A stretch of DNA of 64,000 bases, from NCBI RefSeq assembly GCF_001590865.1, contig NZ_BBUY01000001.1, forward strand, positions 63,729 to 127,728. Direction: 5' to 3'. Made by a program: the position numbers and the translations under genes. The stretch is from Streptomyces sp. NBRC 110611 (GTDB lineage Bacteria; Actinomycetota; Actinomycetes; Streptomycetales; Streptomycetaceae). Below are positions 28,889-36,988 of this stretch, piece by piece (within the stretch, counting starts at the first letter, position 1; each line of letters starts with the position of its first letter). The notes under the pieces were generated by a model. That model saw only the letters and a program-made list of their open reading frames with translations, was not told the DNA's origin and ran no database searches.

Positions 28889-29314
28889 TCAGCGGACAGT
28901 GGCGGCGGCGACACCGGAGGCGTACGAAGTGTCGCAGACCGGGCGCGAGAAGGCCTGGGCGCGGTGTGCGGCCCCGCCGTACTTGGCAACCGCTGCCCGG
29001 CCGATCTGGCGGGCGAGGTAGGTGCAGCGCTTGGCCAGCGAGGGGTGCTTGGCGACCGCCTCCTGGAGGTGGGTGAGGGCGACGCCGGGGTTGCGCCGCT
29101 GGACGTCGATCAAGAGCTGCTTGCGGACGGCGTCTTCGGGGGCCCTCGGGCCGGCCTTCGTGGAGGCGGTTCCGGAGGACGCGGTCAGCATCTGTGAGTC
29201 GGTGGCCGTCGATGCCCAGGGGACGCGGGTGACCGCGAGGGTCCCCGAGAGCACGAGGACGACGGGGAGTACGAGAGCGAGAGTTCTGCCGATGCGGCGG
29301 GCTGCGGAGTTCAC
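28889..29314 (-). CDS. Secreted or membrane-anchored hypothetical protein
   Basis: 141-aa protein, not recognised. An N-terminal signal or anchor segment is clear (RRIGRTLALVLPVVLVLSGTLAV after four polar residues). The exported part has two Cys (KRCTYLARQIG and RPVCDTSY) that may form a disulfide, and a helical stretch VRKQLLIDVQRRNPGVALTHL. No domain is recognised. It lies between a nucleotidyltransferase gene and msiK on the same strand. Confidence 0.65.
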   Translation of the reverse strand: MNSAARRIGRTLALVLPVVLVLSGTLAVTRVPWASTATDSQMLTASSGTASTKAGPRAPEDAVRKQLLIDVQRRNPGVALTHLQEAVAKHPSLAKRCTYLARQIGRAAVAKYGGAAHRAQAFSRPVCDTSYASGVAAATVR

Positions 29315-29617
29315 GGTCGAGATGGTAGCGACGAGTGATGATTTGGCGACATTTGGTCACCTTATCGGGGGACGGAATGGCTCGTCGGTGCGGTTGTGAT
29401 GTTGACGCACTGATACGAAAAGGTCCGTTCTGCCCTCATAAGTTCCGAGGCTCTCGGCGATGCAGCGGCGGTGAGGCGGGGCGGTGAGGCGACGGCGGTG
29501 ACGACGCGAAGTCATTCCTACCCCGCACGACCGCCGATCTCACACGCCGCCACCACCCAACCACACAGAGTCCTTCAACCGAGCAGCACTACGAAGAACC
29601 GAGAAGAGAGAGACCGC
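29315..29617. other. Gene-free interval
   Basis: 303 bp between the hypothetical protein gene and the end of msiK. I see no gene, strong hairpin or repeat here. Confidence 0.5.
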
Positions 29618-30754
29618 TCAGTCCGAGAGCCGCTCCCCGGACGACGTCGAGAACACATGCGTCTCACCCGGCCGCGGCACGACGTGCAGTCGGCTGCCCT
29701 TCTCCGGCACCTGACGGCCGTTGACCCGTACGACCAGGTCCTTCGTCGCGCCGCCCACCTCGGCCGTGCCGTACACATACCCGTCGGCGCCGAGCTCCTC
29801 GACGACATTGACCGTCACGGCCAGGCCGGCCGGGGCGTCCGCGGCCTCCTTCGACAGCGACTGCGCGGCGGCGCCGTTCTGCTCGACGACGTCGAAGTGC
29901 TCGGGGCGCACGCCCACCGTCACCGTTCGGTCCCCCTTGTCGGCGGCCGCGGACAGCGCCTCCCGGTTGACCGGCACCACGCTGTTGCCGAACTTCACAC
30001 CGCCGTCGGTGATCGGCACCTCGACCAGGTTCATCGCGGGTGAGCCGATGAACCCGGCCACGAACAGGTTCGCCGGCCGGTCGTACATGTTCCGCGGTGA
30101 GTCGACCTGCTGCAGCAGACCGTCCTTGAGGACCGCGACCCGGTCGCCCATCGTCATCGCCTCGACCTGGTCGTGGGTGACGTACACCGTCGTGATGCCG
30201 AGCCGGCGCTGCAGGCCGGCGATCTGCGTACGGGTCTGGACGCGCAGCTTCGCGTCCAGGTTGGACAGCGGCTCGTCCATCAGGAACACCTGCGGCTCAC
30301 GGACGATCGCCCGGCCCATCGCGACCCGCTGCCGCTGACCACCGGAGAGCGCCTTCGGCTTGCGCCCCAGGTACTCCGTCAGGTCAAGGATCTTCGCGGC
30401 GTCCTCGACCTTCTGCCGGATCTCGGCCTTCGGCACACCGGCGATCTTGAGCGCGAAGCCCATGTTGTCGGCGACCGTCATGTGCGGGTAGAGCGCGTAG
30501 TTCTGGAACACCATGGCGATGTCCCGGTCCTTGGGTGGGAGGTGCGTCACATCGCGGTCCCCGATGCGGATGGCGCCCTGATCGACGTCCTCCAGCCCCG
30601 CGAGCATCCGCAGCGAGGTGGACTTGCCACATCCGGAGGGGCCGACGAGGACAAGGAATTCGCCATCTTCAATGGCGATGTCCAGTTTGTCGACGGCGGG
30701 CTTGTCGGCACCCGGGTAGATACGGGTTGCCTGGTCGTAGGTGACCGTGGCCAT
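29618..30754 (-). CDS. msiK: Multiple-sugar ABC transporter ATPase (MsiK type)
   Basis: 378-aa ATP-binding subunit shared by many carbohydrate ABC importers in streptomycetes (cellobiose, xylobiose, maltose, chitobiose). Walker A VGPSGCGKST, Q-loop FQNYALYPHMTVADN, signature LSGGQRQRVAMGRA, Walker B VFLMDEPLSNLD and the switch His (VTHDQ) are intact. The C-terminal OB-like regulatory domain (TVGVRPEHFDVV) is typical of UgpC/MalK proteins. No transporter permease is adjacent, which is the MsiK arrangement. It is divergent from the tRNA gene. Confidence 0.92.
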   Translation of the reverse strand: MATVTYDQATRIYPGADKPAVDKLDIAIEDGEFLVLVGPSGCGKSTSLRMLAGLEDVDQGAIRIGDRDVTHLPPKDRDIAMVFQNYALYPHMTVADNMGFALKIAGVPKAEIRQKVEDAAKILDLTEYLGRKPKALSGGQRQRVAMGRAIVREPQVFLMDEPLSNLDAKLRVQTRTQIAGLQRRLGITTVYVTHDQVEAMTMGDRVAVLKDGLLQQVDSPRNMYDRPANLFVAGFIGSPAMNLVEVPITDGGVKFGNSVVPVNREALSAAADKGDRTVTVGVRPEHFDVVEQNGAAAQSLSKEAADAPAGLAVTVNVVEELGADGYVYGTAEVGGATKDLVVRVNGRQVPEKGSRLHVVPRPGETHVFSTSSGERLSD

Positions 30755-30932
30755 GGTGAGAGTCCCTTCACCGGCAGGAACGTGCCGGACGATCCGAGTA
30801 AAAGGAGTGAGGTGGTCCCCATCTGCGGACCGTCCGTGACGCTACCCGGGCCCGGCCTCGCTGTCAGTAGTTCAGCCCCCACCAAAACCGGGAGCCCGGC
30901 ACCCGCCCCGGCTGGGTACACTCTTCCCGCAC

Positions 30933-31006
30933 GCCTCCTTAGCTCAGCTGGTCAGAGCACCGCTCTTGTAAAGCGAAGGTCGTCGGTTCGAATCCGACAG
31001 GGGGCT
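30933..31006 (+). tRNA. tRNA-Thr (anticodon TGT)
   Basis: Cloverleaf: acceptor GCCTCCT pairs with AGGGGGC, D-arm GCTC/GAGC, anticodon loop CTTGTAA (TGT), T-arm GTCGG-TTCGAAT-CCGAC, discriminator T. One C-A mismatch at the top of the anticodon stem. CCA is not encoded, as usual in Streptomyces. The 3' end of this tRNA is a plausible integration site for the accessory region that follows. Confidence 0.95.
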
Positions 31007-31058
31007 CTGAGCACTAAGTCGCTGACCTGGGGTTTCTTCCCCGGGCGGCGTGTTACGC

Positions 31059-31087
31059 GGCCCCGGACTCCTTGTCCGGGGCCGTTT
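31059..31087 (+). terminator. Terminator after tRNA-Thr
   Basis: Ten-base perfect stem GGCCCCGGAC / GTCCGGGGCC with loop TCCTT followed by GTTT. Confidence 0.8.
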
Positions 31088-31179
31088 GCGTGCGCGGTGC
31101 GTGCCCGCCCCGGTCGGCGGCTGCGTGAGCGTCGAGCGGTCAGCGGCGCCGGTGACGTCCTGGGCCGGACCGGGGGCCT

Positions 31180-32526
31180 TCAGGTCGGCAGGACGTTGCC
31201 CCAGTTGGCCAGCGCGGGGATGGGGGCGGGGATCGGGTGCGGGCGGAGGGGTGAGGAGGCTGGTGGGGGAGCTGTGCTGGGCAGGGGGACGGGGGTGACG
31301 GGGAGGGGGTGGGAGGAGCTGAGGGCGGCACTGAAGGCGGCGAGCATCTCCTCGAGTTGGGTGGCTGCGCGGGGGCGGGGCGGCCGGGGTGCGGACCTGG
31401 TGGCGGAGGGAGGCGGGGGTGGGGTGGGGCGGTTGTAGGCGGACTTCCACAGGGGGGCGAAGTAGGCGGGCTCGCCGTCGAGGACCATGATGAGGCGCTC
31501 GACGATGTCCCAGTCGGGGACCGCGGTGCCGTCGAGCATGGCCGTGATCTCGTCCCGGTTGAGGATGCCGCTGGAGGCGACCGCCATGGACCACGTACTG
31601 GGGGTGCCGGCGCGGCGATGCAGATAACGCAGCGCGGAGTCGAGGGAGAGCTCGCCGCGCCGTTTGGTTCCCCGGCGGATCTCGGCGTCCTCCCATACCT
31701 TGCGCAGCGCGCAGGGATCGGCGCCGCAGGCCCGGGCGATGCGGGCGGTGACGGACCAGTCGGGAAAGCGCTCTCCGCTGAGGATGCGCGAGAGGTGGCT
31801 GGCGGACAGGGAGGTGCGCTCGCCGAGGCTGCGCAGGCTGAGCCGGGAGGCGCGTTGCAGGTGGCTCAGGACGGGGGCTAAGCCGGTGGATGAAGGGACT
31901 TCGTCGGGAGGGGGAGCGGGAGGGGAAGCCGGAGAGGGAGGGAGCGGGGGAGTGGGGGCGGTGTCCGCGGCGTCAGGTGTGTGTGCTCGGTGCGTGTCGT
32001 CTCGGTGGGTATCGGCGTCGTCGTCGTTTCCCGGGCCGTGCTGCCAGGAAGCCCCGGGCGAAGGCGGAACGGACTGCCGTGGGCGGTTGGCTATCCGCTG
32101 GAGGTGACGGCCGACGTCGTACTTGCCGTACTTGCGGCGGACGCTGTCCTTGTTGAGGCTCAGGACGTCGGCAATCCGCGCCCAGGACACGCCCCGGTGG
32201 CGGGCGCGTCCGACGGCGCCGGGCAGCATCTTCTCGACGTGCTGCTGGATCTCCACCAGCGTGGTCAGCGGCCCTGCCTCGCCGGGGACGTGTGGCTCCT
32301 CCAACGCCCGGACAAGCTGCCGGACTTCGGCTTCGAGGATCTGGGCACAGGCGTTGAGGTCGCGGTCCAGAGCGGCCGTGTCGAGCCGTTCCCTTTTTCG
32401 GCGACTGCGGTAGGCCGCTTGGCGGCACGCGGTGCCGCAGTACTCGCCAGGGCGGCCGGTGCGCTGCGGGGTGAGCTGCGCTCCGCAGTTCTTACAGCCC
32501 TCCTGAGGAGGGAAATACCCCTGCAT
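31180..32526 (-). CDS. Zinc-ribbon / XRE-type helix-turn-helix regulator
   Basis: 448-aa putative DNA-binding protein, not assignable to a named regulator. Residues 1-46 hold a four-Cys zinc-ribbon-like motif (CKNCGAQL and EYCGTACRQ) followed by a basic helix RSRRKRER. A central helical segment (WARIADVLSLNKDSVRRKYG) looks like a second helix-turn-helix. After an Asp/Thr/Pro-rich linker, residues around 220-285 form an XRE domain (LGERTSLSASHLSRILSGER). The C-terminal 85 residues are Pro/Ala/Ser-rich. It is the first gene after the tRNA and may control the accessory region. Confidence 0.7.
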   Translation of the reverse strand: MQGYFPPQEGCKNCGAQLTPQRTGRPGEYCGTACRQAAYRSRRKRERLDTAALDRDLNACAQILEAEVRQLVRALEEPHVPGEAGPLTTLVEIQQHVEKMLPGAVGRARHRGVSWARIADVLSLNKDSVRRKYGKYDVGRHLQRIANRPRQSVPPSPGASWQHGPGNDDDADTHRDDTHRAHTPDAADTAPTPPLPPSPASPPAPPPDEVPSSTGLAPVLSHLQRASRLSLRSLGERTSLSASHLSRILSGERFPDWSVTARIARACGADPCALRKVWEDAEIRRGTKRRGELSLDSALRYLHRRAGTPSTWSMAVASSGILNRDEITAMLDGTAVPDWDIVERLIMVLDGEPAYFAPLWKSAYNRPTPPPPPSATRSAPRPPRPRAATQLEEMLAAFSAALSSSHPLPVTPVPLPSTAPPPASSPLRPHPIPAPIPALANWGNVLPT

Positions 32527-32673
32527 CTCTCTGTGTTCCTTTGCGGTACCTCAGCTCCCGGGCGACGGAACGGGTTCCGTCGCCCGGGAATCGTGACGAG
32601 TAACGGGGAAGTCTCTCCGTTTCGTAGGGAACGAAGGGACACCAGTGGCACGCCGGGCCAGCCGGCGGACCGC

Positions 32674-32949
32674 TCAGCCGCGGGCCGAAGCCCTGCCCTG
32701 CCGCCAGGCGGTGAATGCCCACAGCACCGCCGTGACAAGGAGAACTGCCTGGGCCACGGGTTCGTGCGGCGGGTTGATCACGACGAACGGCGGGGCGGGG
32801 AGGGCCGCGGCCGATCCCCAACTCCCCCAGTTGCGCGGTCCACTGGCGCTGTTGCCCGGCATACTCAGGTCGTGGGCGCCGCTGTTACTGTCACTCGCAG
32901 GTCGGCGCCCTTGGCGTTTGACCCGGAAACGAGCGGGGAACGAAGGCAT
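32674..32949 (-). CDS. Small putative membrane protein
   Basis: 91-aa frame with ATG 32949 preceded by AAGGAAG. The N-terminal 60 residues are basic then Gly/Ser/Pro-rich; residues 67-83 (AQAVLLVTAVLWAFTAW) form one hydrophobic helix, followed by a basic tail. No homology is recognised. It sits just upstream of, and on the same strand as, the XRE regulator. It could equally be a chance frame; confidence rests on the ribosome site and the single clear membrane helix. Confidence 0.4.
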   Translation of the reverse strand: MPSFPARFRVKRQGRRPASDSNSGAHDLSMPGNSASGPRNWGSWGSAAALPAPPFVVINPPHEPVAQAVLLVTAVLWAFTAWRQGRASARG

Positions 32950-33404
32950 AGAGCACTTCCTTGTTTCGTGCTTATCAGGAGCGCGAGCCTGACTCTTGGT
33001 CGATCCGGGCTCGCGCTCCGTGAGCCTAGGGCTCCGATTGCCCGAGTGCTATTCGCGCAAATGCCCCCATCCGCAGCACAATTGGGGGGCATCCGGACAG
33101 TTTCGTAGACTCCGCGTGGGCAATTCGTATCGCTTTTACGGGAAAACGGTATGTAGCGTCCGGATCTTGGTATGTCGACTCATCGCCGTGCCGTCGGCCA
33201 GGTCGTCGCCGCAGGTAGGCGGACGAACCGACTCGCCATGCCCATCATGCCCCTCACGCCATGCCCGTCACGTGGGCCGGCCCGGCGCAGGCGGCGGCGA
33301 GTGCCGTGGTGACCCATCGCCGGGGCGACGCCAGGAGGGATGCGGGCCTCGGCAGGGCGTAGGTCCGCAGCGAACTGCGAGCCGCTGCCGCCTCCGGTGG
33401 CGGC

Positions 33405-33536
33405 TTGACGAGCCGTGTGGGGTGTGGGGCGGTGGAAGGTGACGGACTGCGCCGTATAGCGGGCGCCGTCGGGTGAAACGCAGCGGCCGGTGACGGTCAC
33501 GCTGGGGACATCATCGGGCAGCGTGATAAGAGCCTC
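33405..33536 (-). pseudogene. Possible relic of a phage-tail/injection-system-type protein N-terminus
   Basis: On the minus strand, immediately after a TGA, the frame reads EALITLPDDVPSVTVTGRCV then SPDGARYT. This resembles the N-terminal beta-strand module of phage tail and contractile-injection-system associated proteins (LPDD.P.VTVTG...DG). There is no proper start codon; GTG 33500 is internal, and family-like sequence is lost about 45 codons on. From memory, S. coelicolor carries a contractile injection system in this chromosomal interval. I read this as a decayed remnant, with low confidence. Confidence 0.35.
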
Positions 33537-33624
33537 TCAGACGTCGATTCCCGCGGTGTGTGCTGGATCGAAAACTGAGTGCTCCGCAGCAGATGGGTTT
33601 CGGAGTAAAGGAAGGGGCACAGCT

Positions 33625-33864
33625 GTGCGTCGAAGGATTGGCGCCTTGGTGGCGTCCGTAGTCATGAGCGGCTTCTTCATGGGCGCAACTGCCTCAACGG
33701 CCGTGGCCCATGTGCCCGATGTTCCCCATTCATACGCTGACTGTGTCGACACCGCCGTCACATACCAGGGAGAGTCCCCGCACAATGCGATGTGGCGCTG
33801 CGATCTGTTGGTGAAGAAGGTGGACCGGCAATCGGTGGACCTGCCGCTGCCCGACTTCCGGTAG
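33625..33864 (+). CDS. Small secreted protein
   Basis: 79-aa protein with a clean Sec signal peptide (MRRRIGALVASVVMSGFFMG then ATASTAVA), cleaved most likely after AVA. The mature 50-residue peptide contains two Cys about 20 residues apart (ADCVDTAV and MWRCDLLV) that could form one disulfide. GTG 33625 follows GGAAGGGG. Not recognised; small secreted peptides of this style are common beside Streptomyces accessory genes. The upstream frame extension to 33490 lacks a start context. Confidence 0.65.
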   Translation: MRRRIGALVASVVMSGFFMGATASTAVAHVPDVPHSYADCVDTAVTYQGESPHNAMWRCDLLVKKVDRQSVDLPLPDFR

Positions 33865-33929
33865 GTCGCTTCATCGCGGCCGCGGGTCCCACTTGCGCCG
33901 GTGTGCGGCCCTGACGCACCGGACAGGGC

Positions 33930-34403
33930 TCAGCGGGGCCACTTCTCCGGAGTGTTGCTGGTGATCACGTGGCAGACGGCGGGCTTGCCGGGGCCGGGGG
34001 ACTTCCCTGACGCGACGACGCGGACCCCGTCCAGCAGGATCCGGCAGGAGGCGACGCCGTCTCCGGTCGGGGTGACCTCCACGCGGGCCTCCTGGCCGGT
34101 GTTGACGGCGACTTCGGTGCGCCAGGGCAGCTTGGTCGGGCCCAGCCGTTCGTCCTTGTAGTCCGGCTCGAAGCTGTCGGGGTTGTGGCGGTAGACCAGG
34201 GCGGCGGCTTGCGGTGCGCCGCGGGCAGACGTGGCCTCGTACGTGAGAGACCAGGCATTCCCGCCTCGCCACTTCTTGATCTCGGTCACGTTGTTCTTGG
34301 CCCAGATCAGCCCGCCGACGATGAGGGCTGCGATCGCCAGGAGGGCAATCACAAGAAGGGTCTCGCCGCGCATACGGCGGGACGACTGCTGCGGGGGTGC
34401 CAT
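33930..34403 (-). CDS. MmpS-like small membrane protein
   Basis: 157-aa protein with an N-terminal membrane helix (LLVIALLAIAALIVGGLIWA) and an exported beta domain. The features SLTYEATSARGAPQAAALVY, LPWRTEVAVNTG and the paired Cys (ASCRILLDG, AVCHVITS) match the MmpS/transport accessory pattern of actinobacteria. No MmpL transporter is adjacent, so it may act alone. Start ATG 34403 is well placed before the hydrophobic segment. Confidence 0.65.
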   Translation of the reverse strand: MAPPQQSSRRMRGETLLVIALLAIAALIVGGLIWAKNNVTEIKKWRGGNAWSLTYEATSARGAPQAAALVYRHNPDSFEPDYKDERLGPTKLPWRTEVAVNTGQEARVEVTPTGDGVASCRILLDGVRVVASGKSPGPGKPAVCHVITSNTPEKWPR

Positions 34404-34761
34404 GGTGACCTCGGACGGTTTCTGTTTTTGCGTCTGCGGCTCTGCTGTACCTGCGCCTTTCTTGTCACGGTACCCACGGTGAAGAGGACGAGTAGTCGGT
34501 CTGCTGACCGATCTCCGTCTCCACCTCCGGTCGCATGCTTCCCGTCCCCAGGGCGACCTGAAGATGACCGCTGAAGGCCGGAGGCAGGCAGATCGGAGCC
34601 GTGTACCTCAGCGCCTCCGCCAGAAGGCGTAATGGCCGACCGCTCCTGATGCCCGTGGGGAATACAGCGACAGACCGGAGATACGAACCCGGAAACACGA
34701 AGCAAGAAGCGCGAAGCGCCATGCGCTAACGCAGCACGACACGGAGAGGAACGCATCAGCT
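34404..34761. other. Gene-free interval before pcp
   Basis: 358 bp with no supported gene; divergent promoters for the MmpS-like gene and pcp are expected here. No repeat or strong hairpin was seen. Confidence 0.45.
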
Positions 34762-35406
34762 ATGACCCGCGTACTGATCACGGGGTTTGAACCCTTCGGC
34801 GGTATGAGCGACAACCCGACCTGGCTCGTCGCGCAACTCCTGCGCGATGACCCGCCACCCGGGCTTGAGGTGCACTGTGCCCTGCTTCCCTGCTCCTATG
34901 CGAAATCGGAGCTGAAACTGCGCGAGGCCGTGGCGGAGAGCGATCCGGAACTGGTGGTCTGCCTGGGGCTCGCCGCCGGCCGGAGCGGCATCTCCATCGA
35001 GCGGACCGCGATCAATGTCGACGATTGCCCCGTGGCCGACAACGACGGCCGTACCCCGGTTGACGAACCGATCGTCGCCGACGGCCCGGCCGCGTACTTC
35101 AGCCGGCTGCCGATCAAACGCTGTGCCGCCGCGATCCGTGAGGCCGGGATCCCCGCGGGAATCTCCGAGAGCGCCGGGGCATTCGTCTGTAACCACGTCT
35201 TCTACACGTTGATGTACCTGCTCGCCACGGAACACCCGCAGATGCGCGGAGGCTTTGTCCATATCCCCGCCGCCCCGCACCAGGCCCTGAACGCCAACTG
35301 TCCCTCGATGCCGGTGGAAACCACTGCCCGGGGGCTGCGGACCTTGCTGGCCACGGCGGCCGCACACGACACCGATATCAAGGCGGCCGAGGGGGCGACG
35401 AGCTGA
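34762..35406 (+). CDS. pcp: Pyrrolidone-carboxylate (pyroglutamyl) peptidase
   Basis: 214-aa C15 cysteine peptidase removing N-terminal pyroglutamate from peptides. The start MTRVLITGFEPFGG is diagnostic. The catalytic triad is visible as Glu in SIERTAIN, Cys in GAFVCNHVFY and His in GFVHIPAAP. ATG 34762 follows GGAGAGG. It lies directly upstream of the RiPP-like cluster; a link would be speculation, although an N-terminal Gln in a processed peptide could give a pyroglutamyl end. Confidence 0.93.
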   Translation: MTRVLITGFEPFGGMSDNPTWLVAQLLRDDPPPGLEVHCALLPCSYAKSELKLREAVAESDPELVVCLGLAAGRSGISIERTAINVDDCPVADNDGRTPVDEPIVADGPAAYFSRLPIKRCAAAIREAGIPAGISESAGAFVCNHVFYTLMYLLATEHPQMRGGFVHIPAAPHQALNANCPSMPVETTARGLRTLLATAAAHDTDIKAAEGATS

Positions 35407-35808
35407 CCGTGTGGCCGTTGCCGTCGGCACGAACCTGACGGGCATCGAACCTGATGGCGGCTGAATAACACCGGCTGACCCCGTCAACACAGGAGTTCAC
35501 TCAAAGGTGCCCCTGAGGCCCTATGCGCTCGACATATGACTCAGGGATGGACATACTCATCCATGTTGGATGATCAAGTCTGAGCTCAAGCGGACTTCAC
35601 GCTTGCTCATCGTGCGTTTCGGCTCATTCCTCCCTCCGATGGGGGAATGAACTCAGCCATGCCCATTCCCGTTCCCATGCCCGTCCACGACTCACGGTCA
35701 CCTTCTGAGCCGCGAAGACCGGCGAAGCAAGTGTGGCATTAGTGGTCAAGTGCAGCATCACTAATTCAGCTACCGCCATCGAGTAATTCGAGTACAGGAT
35801 GGTTGACG
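35407..35808. other. AT-richer control region of the RiPP-like cluster
   Basis: 402 bp with visibly lower GC than the neighbours and no gene. It contains the inverted repeat at 35557-35573 and probably the cluster promoter. The run CCCATTCCCGTTCCCATGCCCG at 35658-35679 is a minor repeat. Confidence 0.55.
35557..35573. promoter_or_regulatory. Perfect inverted repeat, candidate operator
   Basis: TCATCCA-TGT-TGGATGA, seven-base arms around three bases. It lies about 235 bp before the first gene of the RiPP-like cluster. No regulator family is assigned. Confidence 0.45.
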
Positions 35809-36090
35809 ATGCCAGAAAAAGCTCCACGACGGAAGACGGCGACTCCTCGCGGTAAAACATCCAAGGCATCGAAAAAGGCGAGCAGCGCTGCTGCAAAAGC
35901 AAGTTCCGCTGCTGTGAAAAACCGTACGGTGATGAGCGAGGCAGGGCGGGCAGCCCTGGTCCGGGTCGGTGGTCCGTACGTGCTGCAAACGGGCTTGTCG
36001 GACTATGCGATGTGGAGTGAGATGTTCGCCGACGCCACAGCAGGCGAGGCGGATCCGCGCAGTTATCGCCGCGGTCGGATCTGGGCGTAA
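35809..36090 (+). CDS. Small basic protein of unknown function in RiPP-like cluster
   Basis: 93-aa protein, not recognised. The N-terminal half is Lys/Ala/Ser-rich (KTSKASKKASSAAAKASSAA), like the tails of histone H1-like proteins. The C-terminal half (GPYVLQTGLSDYAMWSEMF) looks folded and ends RRGRIWA. ATG 35809 is used; TTG 35803 is two codons upstream. It is the first gene before three precursor peptide genes. It could be an accessory factor of the PatC kind, a regulator, or unrelated. Confidence 0.6.
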   Translation: MPEKAPRRKTATPRGKTSKASKKASSAAAKASSAAVKNRTVMSEAGRAALVRVGGPYVLQTGLSDYAMWSEMFADATAGEADPRSYRRGRIWA

Positions 36091-36244
36091 GTGTGGTCGA
36101 CGGCCTTTCGGGAGGGTAAGTCGCTCGCCATGACACGCCATGTCCAGGCATGAGCCGTGGCGAGGGAGCGCCCTCGTCGTCCCCGGTGGGGAAGGCGAGG
36201 GGCTCGGTAGTGGAAGCAATTGGATGCGAGAGAAGGAGAAGATG

Positions 36245-36418
36245 ATGGAGCAGAACTTCACTCCCCGCCTGTCGGCTCCTGTCGCGCGGACGTCGATCGA
36301 GACCGTCAGCGACAACAGTGCCGCCGCGGAGCAGTCCATCTGGAACAGCGGCACGAACAACTACCAGCAAGTTGGCATTGGGGGCGGGGTTTTCCCGTTT
36401 GCCGATGACGCCGAGTGA
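36245..36418 (+). CDS. Cyanobactin-like RiPP precursor peptide 1
   Basis: 57-aa peptide with AAGGAG six bases before ATG 36245. It has a conserved leader (MEQNFTPRLSAPVAR, up to AEQS at residue 31), a variable middle (IWNSGTNNY) and a conserved tail (QQVGIGGGVFPFADDAE). It contains no Cys. By analogy with cyanobactin precursors, the last six residues FADDAE match AYDGxE, the C-terminal recognition sequence removed by a PatG-type macrocyclase, and the preceding Pro fits the P1 preference. Which residues form the product is inference. A strong hairpin follows the gene. Confidence 0.75.
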   Translation: MEQNFTPRLSAPVARTSIETVSDNSAAAEQSIWNSGTNNYQQVGIGGGVFPFADDAE

Positions 36419-36437
36419 GTAACCCGCTCGACGCTGC

Positions 36438-36475
36438 AGTGCCGGCCGGCCACCCCGTGTCACCCGGCCGGCACT
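36438..36475 (+). terminator. Hairpin after precursor 1
   Basis: Twelve-base perfect stem AGTGCCGGCCGG / CCGGCCGGCACT with a 14-base loop containing CCACCCCGTGTCA, 19 bp after the stop. Its loop is identical to that of the hairpin after precursor 3. Probably a partial terminator that raises precursor over protease expression. Confidence 0.75.
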
Positions 36476-36556
36476 CCGGGGGCGTTCGTTCGCACGGCTC
36501 ATCCGCTGGTAATGGAAAGCAAAAAGAATACGCGAAAACGTGAGAAGGAGAAGATG

Positions 36557-36730
36557 ATGGAGCGGAACTTCACTCCTCGCCTGTCGGCTCCCGTCACCCG
36601 GGCTTCAATTCAGACCGTCAGCGACAACAGTGCGGCCGCAGAGCAGTCCATGTACAACACCGCCGACGGCAACTACCAGCAAGTTCTCGTTGGGGGCGGG
36701 GTTTTCCCGTTCGCCGACGATGCCGAGTGA
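36557..36730 (+). CDS. Cyanobactin-like RiPP precursor peptide 2
   Basis: 57-aa paralogue of precursor 1 with the same ribosome site (GAGAAGGAG) and double ATG. Leader MERNFTPRLSAPVTR to AEQS is nearly identical; the variable segment is MYNTADGNY; the tail is QQVLVGGGVFPFADDAE. Ser/Thr are present but no Cys. Sits between precursors 1 and 3; precursor 3 starts 25 bp downstream, so 2 and 3 share a transcript. Confidence 0.75.
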   Translation: MERNFTPRLSAPVTRASIQTVSDNSAAAEQSMYNTADGNYQQVLVGGGVFPFADDAE

Positions 36731-36755
36731 TTGCCCCTCTCGTAAGGAGTAGATG

Positions 36756-36932
36756 ATGGAGCAGGATTTCGCTCCCCGTTTGTCGGTTCCCGTCACGCGG
36801 GTATCGGCCCAGACCTCCGGCGACGACGGCGCGACCGCAGAGCAGTCCATGTTCATGAACAACTCCTCGCACGCCATGCAGCAAGTGGGTGTTGGGGGCG
36901 GGGTCTTCCCGTTCGCTGACGACGCCGAGTGA
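36756..36932 (+). CDS. Cyanobactin-like RiPP precursor peptide 3
   Basis: 58-aa third paralogue, with TAAGGAG before ATG ATG (36753/36756). The leader is more diverged (MEQDFAPRLSVPVTRVSAQT, then SGDDGATAEQS), the variable part is MFMNNSSHAM, and the tail is QQVGVGGGVFPFADDAE. The tail from GGGVFPFADDAE is identical in all three peptides, while the stretch before QQV varies. It is followed by the second hairpin and then the first protease gene. Confidence 0.75.
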   Translation: MEQDFAPRLSVPVTRVSAQTSGDDGATAEQSMFMNNSSHAMQQVGVGGGVFPFADDAE

Positions 36933-36951
36933 GTGACCGCTCGGCTGAGTG

Positions 36952-36988
36952 GTGCCGGTCGGGCCACCCCGTGTCACCCGACCGGCAC
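36952..36988 (+). terminator. Hairpin after precursor 3
   Basis: Twelve-base perfect stem GTGCCGGTCGGG / CCCGACCGGCAC with loop CCACCCCGTGTCA, the same loop as the hairpin at 36438. It lies between the precursors and the protease genes. Confidence 0.75.

Noticed and set aside
34762..35406. Pyroglutamyl peptidase as part of the RiPP-like cluster
   Set aside because: It lies upstream of the 402-bp control region and candidate operator, and is a common stand-alone enzyme.
36091..36244. Possible N-terminal extension of precursor 1 from ATG 36140 or 36149
   Set aside because: The ribosome site lies just before 36242/36245 and the paralogues start at the same Met-Glu, so the longer form is not supported.
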